Assembly: GCA_034112445.1 (NCBI GenBank)
Contig: JAWUVI010000022.1
Span: 186,001 to 250,000 of the forward strand
Source of the DNA: Pelagadaptatus sp034112445
GTDB lineage: Bacteria; Pseudomonadota; Gammaproteobacteria; Pseudomonadales; Cellvibrionaceae
Reading direction: 5' to 3'
Length of the DNA: 64,000 nt
Position numbers and translations under genes: made by a program. Below the pieces are notes generated by a model. The model did no database searches, was not told the origin of the DNA, and was given only the letters and a program-made list of their open reading frames with translations. Every line of letters begins with the position of its first letter. Position 1 is the stretch's first letter. Shown in pieces: positions 53,646 through 63,022 of the stretch.

Positions 53646-54275
53646 ATGACAGATAAACGTTGCGACTGGTGCCATGGCAGTGACATTTACGAGAACTATC
53701 ACGATACTGAGTGGGGGATACCCTGTCACGACGATCAACGATTATTTGAGTTCTTAATTCTTGAAGGCGCCCAAGCTGGGCTATCATGGATTACCATTTT
53801 GAAGCGCCGAGAAGGCTACCTTCAAGCTTTTGACTTATTTAACCCAGAAAAAATAGCCCTCTACTCATCAACGAAAGTAGAAACTCTTATGCTCGACAGC
53901 CGGATTATCCGCAATCGGCGTAAAATTGAAAGCGCCATTAAAAACGCTAAAAGTTTTCTTGCTCTACAGCAGCAGCATGGCAGCTTCGCCAACTACATAT
54001 GGCAATTTGTTAACCACAAACCCATCCAAAATCACTTTGAATCGATGTCAGATGTTCCGGCCACAACTCCTGAGTCGGAGGCCATGAGTAAAGCCTTAAA
54101 GAAGCTAGGGTTTAGCTTTGTAGGCCCGACTATTTGCTACGCCTATATGCAATCGATGGGCATGGTCAATGACCATCTCATTACCTGCCCCAGGCACACT
54201 CCCTGCACCCAGCTATCTATTGGAACTCAAACACAAACACTTCGATCTGTAGGTAAAGGAATGCCAATTAAATAG
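53646..54275 (+). CDS. tag: DNA-3-methyladenine glycosylase I
   Basis: Base-excision repair enzyme for 3-methyladenine, 209 residues. Zinc ligands and active-site residues are visible: 'KRCDWCHGSDIYENYHDTEWG' in two parts (N-terminal Cys and His), 'LEGAQAGLSWITILKRRE' (catalytic Glu and Trp), and C-terminal 'VNDHLITCPRH' (His and Cys). Slightly longer than E. coli Tag (187) by a short polar tail. Divergent from the secreted orphan. Confidence 0.97.
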   Translation: MTDKRCDWCHGSDIYENYHDTEWGIPCHDDQRLFEFLILEGAQAGLSWITILKRREGYLQAFDLFNPEKIALYSSTKVETLMLDSRIIRNRRKIESAIKNAKSFLALQQQHGSFANYIWQFVNHKPIQNHFESMSDVPATTPESEAMSKALKKLGFSFVGPTICYAYMQSMGMVNDHLITCPRHTPCTQLSIGTQTQTLRSVGKGMPIK

Positions 54276-54362
54276 CGAATTTAAGTGATAGGAGAGAAAG
54301 GAAAACTTTGATCTACCTCCTGCAAAGGCCGATAGATCAGATACTATAAATAACTGCTGAGC

Positions 54363-54402
54363 TCGTATCTAGCGATACGACTGGCGGGTATTGCACCCGC
54401 CA
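54363..54402. terminator. Two adjacent perfect hairpins between convergent tag and typA
   Basis: TCGTATC-tagc-GATACGA (54363-54380) and TGGCGGGT-attgc-ACCCGCCA (54382-54402) stand one base apart. Neither is followed by a U-run, so they are more likely 3'-end-protecting structures or a Rho-linked end than classical intrinsic terminators. Confidence 0.5.
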
Positions 54403-54420
54403 CAACACAAATGAACTGAA

Positions 54421-56235
54421 TTATTTTTTAACGCGTTTACGCTCATTTTCAGTCAATAATTTTTTGCGTAAACGAATGCTTTCCGGCGTCACTTCAACCA
54501 GCTCATCATCTTCAATAAACTCAAGAGCTTGCTCAAGGGTATGAGTAACCGGTGGCGACAAGGTTAATGCCTCATCGGTACCAGAGGCGCGAACGTTAGT
54601 CAGTTGCTTACCTTTAACCGGGTTAACTGCCAAGTCATTCGAACGCGAATGCAAACCAATAATCTGGCCTTCATACACATCGATAGCATGGCCTAAAAAC
54701 AAGCGCCCGCGACTTTGTAAATTAAACAAAGAATAAGCAGCGGTTTTACCTTTTAGCATGCTCACTAGCACACCGTTTTGACGGCTGATAACTTCACCCT
54801 GCTTAACCGGGCCATAGTGATCAAATACACTGGTCATGATACCTGAGCCGGAAGTCAACGTTAGAAACAGACCCCGGAAACCAATTAAACCACGCGAAGG
54901 CATCATAAACTCTAAACGCACTCGGCCTTTACCGTCTGGCGTCATGTTGGTCATTTCGGCTTTACGCAAACCCAGTTCTTCCATAACAGAACCTTGATGC
55001 TGTTCTTCAACATCAATAACAACCTGCTCAAATGGCTCCTGAATTTCACCGTCCACTTCACGCTGTACAACTTCTGGACGCGAAATACTCATTTCGAAAC
55101 CTTCGCGGCGCATAGTCTCAATCAAAACCGAAAGGTGTAATTCACCGCGCCCTGAAACAATAAATTTATCCGGCGTATCACCTTGCCTAACTCGTAATGC
55201 AACATTGTGGATAAGCTCTTGATCTAGACGATCTTTAATATTTCGAGTGGTAACGTACTTACCTTCTTTACCCGCAAACGGCGAGTTGTTAACAATAAAG
55301 GTCATGCTTACAGTAGGTTCGTCGACGCTCAAAGGCGGCAATGCTTCTACGGCCTCTGGGTCACACAAAGTATCAGAAATACCCAAACCGTCGATGCCGT
55401 TGATACAAACGATGTCACCCGCTGAAGCCAACTGTGTTTCAACTCTCTCTAAGCCAAGATAACCCTTAACATTTAAGACCTTACCTTTACGCTCTTTACC
55501 GTCAGCACTCTTAATAACTACTTGCTGATTAGGGGCTAAAGTTCCGCGCGTTATCTTACCTACACCAATAACACCAACATAGCTGTCGTAATCCAATGCT
55601 GAAATTTGCATCTGGAACTTACCTTCACGATCAACATCGGGTGCTGGTACTTTTTCAACAATCATTTCATACAATGGCGTCATATCTTCAGCCATATCTT
55701 CTGGATCATTGCCCGCAATACCATTAATGGCAGAAGCGTAAATAACCGGGAAGTCTAGCTGCTCATCCGTAGCACCTAAGCTATCGAACAAATCGAACAC
55801 TTGATCCATCACCCAATCAGGGCGAGCGCCAGGACGATCAATTTTGTTAATAACAACAATTGGCTTCAAGCCTTGCTCAAACGCTTTTGAGGTTACGAAA
55901 CGGGTTTGTGGCATAGGGCCATCTACGGCATCAACCAATAACAGTACCGAATCAACCATTGACAATACGCGCTCTACTTCTCCACCAAAATCGGCGTGAC
56001 CGGGAGTATCGACGATATTAATGCGGTAATCGTTCCAGCTGATCGCTGTGTTTTTTGCAAGAATGGTGATCCCGCGCTCTTTCTCTTGATCGTTAGAATC
56101 CATGATGCGTTCAGAGCCTTCATCTTTTCGATCAAGAGTGCCTGACTGGCTCAGAAGTTTATCAACCAAGGTAGTTTTACCGTGGTCAACGTGGGCAATA
56201 ATGGCAATATTTCTAAGTTTTTCAATCACAATCAT
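54421..56235 (-). CDS. typA: Ribosome-associated translational GTPase TypA/BipA
   Basis: 604 residues from ATG 56235 (AAGAGA site); an in-frame extension to 56280 has no family support. G motifs: 'IAHVDHGKTTLVDKLL' (G1), 'ERGITILAKN' (G2 region), 'VDTPGHADFGGEVER' (G3) and 'VINKIDRPGARPDWV' (G4). The C-terminal TypA-specific domain ends in a Lys/Arg-rich tail. Acts in stress adaptation and 50S assembly. Confidence 0.98.
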   Translation of the reverse strand: MIVIEKLRNIAIIAHVDHGKTTLVDKLLSQSGTLDRKDEGSERIMDSNDQEKERGITILAKNTAISWNDYRINIVDTPGHADFGGEVERVLSMVDSVLLLVDAVDGPMPQTRFVTSKAFEQGLKPIVVINKIDRPGARPDWVMDQVFDLFDSLGATDEQLDFPVIYASAINGIAGNDPEDMAEDMTPLYEMIVEKVPAPDVDREGKFQMQISALDYDSYVGVIGVGKITRGTLAPNQQVVIKSADGKERKGKVLNVKGYLGLERVETQLASAGDIVCINGIDGLGISDTLCDPEAVEALPPLSVDEPTVSMTFIVNNSPFAGKEGKYVTTRNIKDRLDQELIHNVALRVRQGDTPDKFIVSGRGELHLSVLIETMRREGFEMSISRPEVVQREVDGEIQEPFEQVVIDVEEQHQGSVMEELGLRKAEMTNMTPDGKGRVRLEFMMPSRGLIGFRGLFLTLTSGSGIMTSVFDHYGPVKQGEVISRQNGVLVSMLKGKTAAYSLFNLQSRGRLFLGHAIDVYEGQIIGLHSRSNDLAVNPVKGKQLTNVRASGTDEALTLSPPVTHTLEQALEFIEDDELVEVTPESIRLRKKLLTENERKRVKK

Positions 56236-56401
56236 GGTCTCTTGCAGAGGCGAAAAACAGCACCTACTCCTTACATTCAAGAAGTCGTCGCTATTCGAAG
56301 GGCGCGAATTATACCCGCCTTCGAGCGGTTATAAAACAACCAATTACCTTTATGGGAAAATGATGGGTACTTTAATGCAATAATACATTTAAATATCTCA
56401 T

Positions 56402-57853
56402 CTAAACGGGGCGATAAACGCCTATATTGTCGTGGCCATCTTCTTTTAAGTTAGACGCGTGCAGCTGACTCATGACACCTTTATCGCAATAGAGTAAATA
56501 TTGAACATCCGCACTTAATTGTGAAAACTCGGCGGTTAGCTTATAAAATGGGATTTTTAATATTTCGCTATCAGACACCAATGGCTTAAGCTCTTCTTCA
56601 TCAGGATGGCGCACATCAATGATTTGTTGATTCACGCCTAACTCAGCCACGACATCTACCTCAACGTCACCTCCTAAGTTTTCCATAACACTTTCAATAC
56701 CCTGGATGGTGCGCTCTTTGATAGCCCTATCCAAAATATCAAAATCAAATTTAGTTTCTTCAGCTTCTATGCGATCCAATTTTGCCCTAGTGGTGGGCTT
56801 ACGAGAGATAACTCCACAATACTCTGGAATGCTAGCGGATAGTTCCTCCGCACCAATTGCACGCGAGATATCAATAATATCGCCCTTATCCATAGCAATG
56901 AGCGGTCTGAGCGTTAGCGTATCGGTAACACCATCAATAACCGCTAAATTGGTCAGCGTCTGACTCGATACTTGTCCAATCGCCTCACCGGTTAACAGGG
57001 CTTGAATTTCCATTTCTTCGGCCACACGAGAAGCGGCACGCATCATCATGCGTTTCAGCACCACGCCCATTTGCGGATTATGAACTTTGTCTAAAATCTC
57101 ACCGACCACTTCTTCGAAAGGTACAGCTACAAACATTACGCGATGAGAGGCTCCATATTTTTTCCATAAATAGTAGGCAATCTCTTTAACACCAACCTCA
57201 TGCGCTCGACCACCCAAGTTGAAAAAACAATAATGCGTTCTAATACCACGCTTGATCGTTAGGTAACTGGCCACGGTAGAATCAAAACCGCCAGATATTA
57301 ACGACAATATTGGCTCTTGCGATCCCAGAGGAAAACCTCCCAAACCTGGCGTTTGGTTTTCAATAACGTGCAACTGCTCTTTACGAACCTCTAACATCAC
57401 GGTTATGTCTGGATTTTTTAATTTCACCCCCGCAGCCTCAGAGTGTTGATTCAACCCTCCACCTACATAACGCTCAACCTCTATGGAGGTAAAATCATGC
57501 TCACCGCTGCGCTTAACTCGAACACAAAAGGTTTTCCCCGCTAAAGCCTCACCCCATACCGCGAGTGTTTTTTGAAAGATATCATCCAAATCACCCAAAG
57601 GATAAGTCAGTACTTGAGAGAAATTAGCAATACCCGGCGTATTAGCCAGAACATTCGCCACACGATCACAAACCATTGGATCATCGGAATCAACCACCAC
57701 GTCGATCTTGTCCCAAGCACGAATGATTTTTACTGGCGCCCCAACTTCAGCCAGTAATGTTCTTAAGTTTTCACGCAATTGACGGATAAACCGTTTGCGG
57801 ACAGGAGCGCTCTTGATCGTTATTTCGGGAAATAACTTAACGATGAAATCCAT
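56402..57853 (-). CDS. thiI: tRNA 4-thiouridine synthetase ThiI with C-terminal rhodanese domain
   Basis: Puts sulfur into tRNA U8 and, in gammaproteobacteria, supplies it for thiamine thiazole. 483 residues from ATG 57853 ('MDFIVKLFPEITIKSAPVRK'); the frame extends to 57955 without support. Order: ferredoxin-like/THUMP domain (about 1-165), PP-loop ATPase 'ISGGFDSTVASY' (about 180-190), a domain with 'VISRKPTTRAKLDRI' and a rhodanese domain with the persulfide Cys in 'LLYCDKGVMSQLHAS'. The rhodanese extension is the full E. coli type. Confidence 0.97.
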   Translation of the reverse strand: MDFIVKLFPEITIKSAPVRKRFIRQLRENLRTLLAEVGAPVKIIRAWDKIDVVVDSDDPMVCDRVANVLANTPGIANFSQVLTYPLGDLDDIFQKTLAVWGEALAGKTFCVRVKRSGEHDFTSIEVERYVGGGLNQHSEAAGVKLKNPDITVMLEVRKEQLHVIENQTPGLGGFPLGSQEPILSLISGGFDSTVASYLTIKRGIRTHYCFFNLGGRAHEVGVKEIAYYLWKKYGASHRVMFVAVPFEEVVGEILDKVHNPQMGVVLKRMMMRAASRVAEEMEIQALLTGEAIGQVSSQTLTNLAVIDGVTDTLTLRPLIAMDKGDIIDISRAIGAEELSASIPEYCGVISRKPTTRAKLDRIEAEETKFDFDILDRAIKERTIQGIESVMENLGGDVEVDVVAELGVNQQIIDVRHPDEEELKPLVSDSEILKIPFYKLTAEFSQLSADVQYLLYCDKGVMSQLHASNLKEDGHDNIGVYRPV

Positions 57854-57937
57854 AGTAGTGATCCAATGACACGAAAAATAAAAAAACATTATAAATGATG
57901 CAATCGAGTAGATATACGTAAACCAAAAAAGATGACT

Positions 57938-57954
57938 TGAACCAAAGTGGTGCA
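57938..57954. promoter_or_regulatory. NtrC-like enhancer site 1 upstream of glnA
   Basis: TGAACCAAAGTGGTGCA agrees with the NtrC consensus TGCAC(C/T)ATATTGGTGCA at about 13 of 17 positions, including the full GGTGCA half. Centre about 110 bases before the sigma-54 boxes. Confidence 0.7.
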
Positions 57955-57968
57955 CCGCCCAGTTTGCA

Positions 57969-57985
57969 TGTGATATTTTGGTGCA
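57969..57985. promoter_or_regulatory. NtrC-like enhancer site 2 upstream of glnA
   Basis: TGTGATATTTTGGTGCA matches the NtrC consensus at about 13 of 17 positions. Its centre lies 31 bases from site 1, about three DNA turns, close to the 32-base spacing of the two strong NtrC sites at E. coli glnA. Confidence 0.7.
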
Positions 57986-58046
57986 AACTTATAGGCTAAC
58001 TGTCGCTTAGGCACCGGAATCATTGAAAAGAGGGCATCATCTCTTC

Positions 58047-58062
58047 TGGCATAATAATTGCC
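58047..58062 (+). promoter_or_regulatory. Sigma-54 (-24/-12) promoter for glnA
   Basis: TGGCATAATAATTGCC fits TGGCAC-N5-TTGCW with the GG and GC elements spaced correctly. The glnA ATG is about 145 bases downstream, and the two NtrC-like sites sit 60-110 bases upstream. Together these explain the 354 bp gap between thiI and glnA. Confidence 0.8.
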
Positions 58063-58207
58063 CTATTACAGATCACTTACTTGCTTCCTGAGCGTAAAAG
58101 GTGAAGAATGCGCAACACGTTTCCCCGCATATCTCGCCCGAAATAGATCACGAGGAAAGTTAAGCCCTTTTAAATAACCAGTAATACCGCATATTGGAGG
58201 ATTACAA

Positions 58208-59614
58208 ATGTCAGAGAACACACTGAACCTGATCAAAGATAGTGAAGCACGCTGGGTTGACCTGCGTTTTACAGACACAAAAGGTAAAGAACAGCATGTT
58301 TCTATTCCTTCAAAAACAGTAGACGAAGATTTCTTCGAAGACGGTCAAATGTTCGACGGCTCTTCAATCTCCGGCTGGAAAGGAATTAACGAGTCTGACA
58401 TGATTTTGATGCCAGACGACAGCACCGCTGTTTTAGATCCATTCACCGATGAGCCAACTGTTATTTTACGTTGTGACATCATCGAGCCTTCAACTATGCA
58501 AGGCTACGAGCGCGATCCACGCTCTGTTGCTAAGCGCGCTGAAGCCTACTTAAACTCAACTGGTCTTGGTGACACGGCTTTCTTTGGCCCTGAGCCAGAG
58601 TTTTTCGTATTTGACGACATTAAGTGGGGCCAAGACATGTCTGGCTCTTTCGTTAAAATCAATTCAGAAGAAGCTGATTGGTCTACCGGCGCCAGCTTCA
58701 CCGATGGCAACATGGGTCACCGTCCACGCGTTAAAGGCGGCTACTTCCCAGTACCACCTGTTGATAGCTTGCATGATATCCGCGCAGCAATGTGTGGCGC
58801 CATGGAGCAAATGGGCTTAGACATCGAAGTTCATCACCATGAAGTAGCTACGGCTGGCCAGTGTGAAATCGGAGTTAAATTCAACACTCTAGTTGCTAAA
58901 GCTGATGAAACTCAAATCCTTAAGTACTGTGTGCATAACGTTGCCCACGCTTACGGAAAGACAGCTACCTTTATGCCAAAACCAATCGTTGGCGACAACG
59001 GTTCTGGTATGCACGTACATATGTCTTACTGGTTGAACGGCGAGAACCAATTCTCTGGTGATGGTTATGCTGGCTTATCTGAATCCGCTCTTTTCTTCAT
59101 TGGCGGTATCATTAAGCACGCGAAAGCATGTAACGCTTTCACCAACCCAGGTACAAACTCATACAAGCGTTTGATCCCAGGTTTTGAAGCACCCGTTATG
59201 TTGGCTTACTCTGCACGTAACCGTTCGGCTTCTATCCGTATTCCTTATGTGTCTTCTCCTAAGGGTGTTCGCGTTGAAGCTCGTTTCCCTGATCCAATCG
59301 CCAACCCTTACCTAGCGTTCTCTGCTTTGTTAATGGCCGGCCTTGACGGTGTTAAGAACAAGATTCACCCTGGTGATGCAGCTGATAAAGACTTGTATGA
59401 CTTGCCAGCTGAAGAAGCTGCTGCAATTCCACAAGTTGCTGGCTCTCTACGTGAAGCTTTGGAATGCCTAGAAGCTGATAAAGAGTTCTTGACCCAAGGC
59501 GGTGTATTCACCGACGACATGATTGCAGCTTACATCGAGCTGAAAATGGAAGACGTTTACCGTGTTGAGCACACCACTCATCCAGTAGAGTTCGACCTTT
59601 ACTACAGCGTTTAA
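58208..59614 (+). CDS. glnA: Glutamine synthetase type I (GSI-beta)
   Basis: Makes glutamine from glutamate and ammonium. 468 residues, dodecamer type. 'MFDGSSISGWKGINESDM' (substrate site), 'GPEPEFFVF' and 'KPIVGDNGSGMHVHMS' (metal and ATP), 'NPGTNSYKRLIPGFEAP' (glutamate flap). The adenylylation tyrosine is Tyr397 in 'AADKDLYDLP', so it is expected to be controlled by GlnE. GGAGGA ribosome site. NtrC and sigma-54 sites upstream; a terminator follows. Confidence 0.99.
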   Translation: MSENTLNLIKDSEARWVDLRFTDTKGKEQHVSIPSKTVDEDFFEDGQMFDGSSISGWKGINESDMILMPDDSTAVLDPFTDEPTVILRCDIIEPSTMQGYERDPRSVAKRAEAYLNSTGLGDTAFFGPEPEFFVFDDIKWGQDMSGSFVKINSEEADWSTGASFTDGNMGHRPRVKGGYFPVPPVDSLHDIRAAMCGAMEQMGLDIEVHHHEVATAGQCEIGVKFNTLVAKADETQILKYCVHNVAHAYGKTATFMPKPIVGDNGSGMHVHMSYWLNGENQFSGDGYAGLSESALFFIGGIIKHAKACNAFTNPGTNSYKRLIPGFEAPVMLAYSARNRSASIRIPYVSSPKGVRVEARFPDPIANPYLAFSALLMAGLDGVKNKIHPGDAADKDLYDLPAEEAAAIPQVAGSLREALECLEADKEFLTQGGVFTDDMIAAYIELKMEDVYRVEHTTHPVEFDLYYSV

Positions 59615-59645
59615 TTTTTGCATTAAACCGCCTTAGTGTTAAAAG

Positions 59646-59670
59646 AACCCAGCTTTTGCTGGGTTTTTTT
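59646..59670 (+). terminator. Rho-independent terminator after glnA
   Basis: AACCCAGC-tttt-GCTGGGTT followed by TTTTT, 31 bases past the glnA stop. It separates glnA from the DUF4124 and ntrBC genes, although some read-through, as in E. coli glnALG, remains possible. Confidence 0.9.
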
Positions 59671-59752
59671 ATGTCTGTTTTTAAGAAGATCCTTTCCTTA
59701 TTGAACATCCCTGCTCTAAGATCTTATTATAAATATGATTTCTGGAAGCCTT

Positions 59753-60301
59753 ATGAAACAGATCAGCCTAGTTATACTCAGCCTAATGACTGTATTTTTT
59801 ATCCATACCGGCAGCGCGGCCATATACAAGCACGTCGATGAAGACGGGAACGTGGTGTTTACCGATAACCCTCACGGCAAAAAAGCTGAAACGCTGCACC
59901 TATCACCAACCAATATACAGCCTGCCACCCAACCGAAAACAAAAGCTGCTGATAACTCTGCCGGCACCACAACTGAAGAGGAAGAAAAAGCAGAAGAAAG
60001 AGTCCCTTATAGCCTTATCAGCATAAGCTCTCCAGATGATGAATCTACCGTTACTTATGGCCAAGAGACCATTACGGCTTCCGTACAAATAACCCCAGCA
60101 CTACAAGCTGATGATCTGATTCAATTTTACTTCGATGGCAGTAAACAAGGCAGCGCCTCAACTAACAGCTCAATAACGTTTAGCGATCTCGAAAGAGGTG
60201 AGCACACAATTTCGGCAGCCGTACTCAATGCCGAAGGAAAAATTGAACGCCAATCGAAGTCCGTCCGCATCTTTGTCATGCGCCACAGTATCGCTCATTA
60301 A
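59753..60301 (+). CDS. Secreted DUF4124-domain protein
   Basis: 182 residues from ATG 59753 (GGAAG site); the frame extends to 59735. Signal peptide (1-22, 'VFFIHTGSA'), then a DUF4124 domain ('IYKHVDEDGNVVFTDNPHG', about 24-42), an acidic Glu-rich linker (about 65-85) and an Ig-like C-terminal part ('SPDDESTVTYGQETITAS'). Such a gene is found between glnA and ntrB in Pseudomonas. Function unknown; it is probably periplasmic. Confidence 0.85.
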   Translation: MKQISLVILSLMTVFFIHTGSAAIYKHVDEDGNVVFTDNPHGKKAETLHLSPTNIQPATQPKTKAADNSAGTTTEEEEKAEERVPYSLISISSPDDESTVTYGQETITASVQITPALQADDLIQFYFDGSKQGSASTNSSITFSDLERGEHTISAAVLNAEGKIERQSKSVRIFVMRHSIAH

Positions 60302-60331
60302 TTCCCTCCCACTTATTCCCGACAAAACAAC

Positions 60332-60348
60332 AGCACCAAATTAGTGCA
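60332..60348. promoter_or_regulatory. NtrC-like site upstream of ntrB
   Basis: AGCACCAAATTAGTGCA matches the NtrC consensus at about 14 of 17 positions and is a near palindrome. It sits about 165 bases before ntrB, just upstream of a poor TTGTAT/TAAATA pair (60359-60386). In E. coli NtrC bound at the comparable place represses glnL transcription, so autoregulation is likely. Confidence 0.6.
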
Positions 60349-60511
60349 CAATGTTATTTTGTATTGATCGATAAACTCGATAAATATTCTCCAAGCCTTA
60401 TATTATGGGGCTTTTAAATGTTGGTTCGTTTTTTGCTAAACCATAGATGAATTACCGGTTATGCACTAAGACAATACATTTATACACCCACTCAAATATT
60501 CGATCGTTATT

Positions 60512-61570
60512 ATGAATGAGCAACTGAACTATAAAAGCGTGTTAGACAACCTCAGTACAGCTGTCGTTGTTGTGGATACCTCACTGCGCTTAACTCATTT
60601 GAATCCCGCGGCCGAAATGCTCTTAGCTCTTAGCAATAACATTGTCTTAGGTACCGTTTTCAGTGATTACTTTCAGGAAACCGATTCCGCTCGGCAATCA
60701 CTATTAAAAGCCGTAGCCGACGGCAGTCAATTTACTCAGCGGCGCTCAATTTGGCAGATTCATACGGGTAAAAAATACACGGTTGATTACTCGGTAACTC
60801 CGCTGCCAGACAACAAAGGCGGGATTATTGAAATCAACCAGCTGGATCGTTTGCTGCGCATCAGCCGTGAAGAGGCTCTAATTTCATCTCAGGAGACAAC
60901 TCGCAACTTAGTTCGAAGCATGGCACATGAAATCAAAAACCCGCTTGGCGGTATTCGTGGGGCCGCACAACTCTTATCGCGTGAACTGACCAGTCCTGAT
61001 CAAAAAGAATTCACTCAAATTATTATCCAGGAATCTGATCGACTCCGAAACTTAGTCGATCGCATGCTCGGGCCTCGGCAACTACCAAAACTACAATCCA
61101 TTAGTATCCATGAAATCCTTGAGCACGTTGCTGCCGTCATCAAGGCTTCAGAAGCCAATAGCGATATTAAAATAATACGTGATTACGACCCGAGCATTCC
61201 CGATATAAAAGGCGATAAAGATCAATTAATCCAAGCATTCTTAAATATTATCCGCAATGCGACTCAATCCCTAAGAGAGTCCAGCACGCCATCAGCACAA
61301 ATTACTCTTCGCACTCGCATTCAACGTCAGTTTACCATTGGAGGCCAACATCACCCTCTGGTTTGCGGCGTGAGAATCATTGATAACGGCCCCGGCATTG
61401 CTGATAGTTTAATTGATGATATTTTCTACCCCATGATAACGGGGCGAGCCGAAGGTACAGGACTAGGCCTAGCCATTGCGCAAAACTTGATTCAACAACA
61501 CAAAGGCCTGGTGGAATGTACGAGCCAACCGGGACAAACCGACTTCTCTATTTATTTACCACTAGGATAA
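60512..61570 (+). CDS. glnL: Nitrogen regulation sensor histidine kinase NtrB (GlnL)
   Basis: 352 residues, cytoplasmic. PAS domain (about 5-110), then the HisKA segment with phosphorylated His139 ('RSMAHEIKNPLGGIRGAAQ'), N-box 'QLIQAFLNIIRNATQSL', G1 'RIIDNGPGIAD' and G2 'GRAEGTGLGLAIAQN'. Under nitrogen limitation it phosphorylates NtrC; PII controls it. 4 bp before ntrC. Confidence 0.97.
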   Translation: MNEQLNYKSVLDNLSTAVVVVDTSLRLTHLNPAAEMLLALSNNIVLGTVFSDYFQETDSARQSLLKAVADGSQFTQRRSIWQIHTGKKYTVDYSVTPLPDNKGGIIEINQLDRLLRISREEALISSQETTRNLVRSMAHEIKNPLGGIRGAAQLLSRELTSPDQKEFTQIIIQESDRLRNLVDRMLGPRQLPKLQSISIHEILEHVAAVIKASEANSDIKIIRDYDPSIPDIKGDKDQLIQAFLNIIRNATQSLRESSTPSAQITLRTRIQRQFTIGGQHHPLVCGVRIIDNGPGIADSLIDDIFYPMITGRAEGTGLGLAIAQNLIQQHKGLVECTSQPGQTDFSIYLPLG

Positions 61571-61574
61571 TTGC

Positions 61575-63005
61575 ATGAGCGCTCAAGACCAAGTCTGGGT
61601 TATTGATGATGACCACTCGATCCGATGGGTACTGGATCGTGCTCTACAACAAGAGCACATAAAGCCGGTGCTATTTGAATCGGCCGATCTTGCGTTGACC
61701 GCCCTTACTAAATCACAACCCAGTGTCATTATCAGTGATATTAGAATGCCCGGCACCGATGGTTTGGCTCTGCTCGACCGGCTGGCCGAAGACTACCCAC
61801 ACATCCCAACTATTATCATGACTGCGCACTCTGACCTTGATAGCGCGGTTTCCGCCTACCAAGGCGGCGCTTTTGAATACCTTCCTAAGCCTTTTGATGT
61901 TGACGAGGCAATGGCGGTAACGAAAAGAGCCTTGGCGCACGCTAAAGAACAGCAAAAAGACTTTGAGCCTATAGCATTAGAAATGGATACCGAAATCATC
62001 GGCGAAGCACCCGCCATGCAGGAAGTATTTCGCGCAATCGGTCGTCTTTCACAATCAAATATTACCGTACTGATTAACGGTGAATCTGGCACCGGTAAAG
62101 AATTGGTTGCCCGTGCATTGCACCGCCACAGCCCGCGCAGCGACAATACCTTTATTGCTCTGAATATGGCCGCGATCCCTAACGATTTAATTGAGTCTGA
62201 GTTGTTTGGCCACGAAAAAGGCGCCTTTACTGGCGCAGGAGCTCTACGTCAAGGGCGCTTTGAGCAGGCCAACGGTGGCTCTTTATTTCTCGACGAAATA
62301 GGCGACATGCCAGCCGAAACCCAAACACGATTGCTTCGCGTTCTGGCCGACGGTCAATTCTATCGCGTTGGCGGCCATACGCCAGTAAACGTAGATGTCA
62401 GAATAATTGCAGCCACCCACCAGGACCTTGAATCATTGGTCGAACAAAATTTATTCAGGGAAGATTTATTTCATCGCTTGAATGTCATCCGCATTCATAT
62501 CCCCAGCCTCAATGAAAGACGTGAAGACATTCCTCGCCTAGCACAGCATTTTTTCGTCAACGCAGCCAAAGAGCTCGGCGGTGAAACTAAAGTTTTACTG
62601 CCAGAATCCCAAGAGTATTTATGCGGTTTAAAGTGGCCAGGCAATGTTCGTCAACTTGAGAATACGTGCCGCTGGATCACCGTAATGGCCTCTGGGAGAG
62701 AAGTACACATAGAAGATCTGCCTCCAGAAATGCTCAACACCAAACCTTCAGAGGTCAACACCAACGACTGGGAAAAAGCATTGCGAAACTGGGCTGATCA
62801 CGCCTTAGCCAAAGGCCAAGATCAAATTTTAGCTGACGCAGTACCGGTCTTTGAACGCGCTTTAATCGAAACCGCCCTGAAACATACAGCCGGACGCAAA
62901 CGCGACGCTGCGCTTTTATTGGGCTGGGGAAGAAACACGTTAACTCGAAAGCTAAAAGAGCTTGATATGAACAGCGAAGACGACGAGACTTCCACAAACA
63001 ACTAA
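61575..63005 (+). CDS. glnG: Nitrogen regulation response regulator NtrC (GlnG), sigma-54 activator
   Basis: 476 residues. Receiver domain (1-120) with phospho-Asp55 ('VIISDIRMPGTDG'), AAA+ domain (about 140-370) with Walker A 'GESGTGKELVARAL' (169-182) and the sigma-54 loop GAFTGA (216-221), and a Fis-type HTH at the end ('TAGRKRDAALLLGWGRNTLTRKL'). Binds the sites described upstream of glnA and ntrB. Same operon as ntrB. Confidence 0.98.
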   Translation: MSAQDQVWVIDDDHSIRWVLDRALQQEHIKPVLFESADLALTALTKSQPSVIISDIRMPGTDGLALLDRLAEDYPHIPTIIMTAHSDLDSAVSAYQGGAFEYLPKPFDVDEAMAVTKRALAHAKEQQKDFEPIALEMDTEIIGEAPAMQEVFRAIGRLSQSNITVLINGESGTGKELVARALHRHSPRSDNTFIALNMAAIPNDLIESELFGHEKGAFTGAGALRQGRFEQANGGSLFLDEIGDMPAETQTRLLRVLADGQFYRVGGHTPVNVDVRIIAATHQDLESLVEQNLFREDLFHRLNVIRIHIPSLNERREDIPRLAQHFFVNAAKELGGETKVLLPESQEYLCGLKWPGNVRQLENTCRWITVMASGREVHIEDLPPEMLNTKPSEVNTNDWEKALRNWADHALAKGQDQILADAVPVFERALIETALKHTAGRKRDAALLLGWGRNTLTRKLKELDMNSEDDETSTNN

Positions 63006-63022
63006 ATTTAAAGAGCGAAAAG

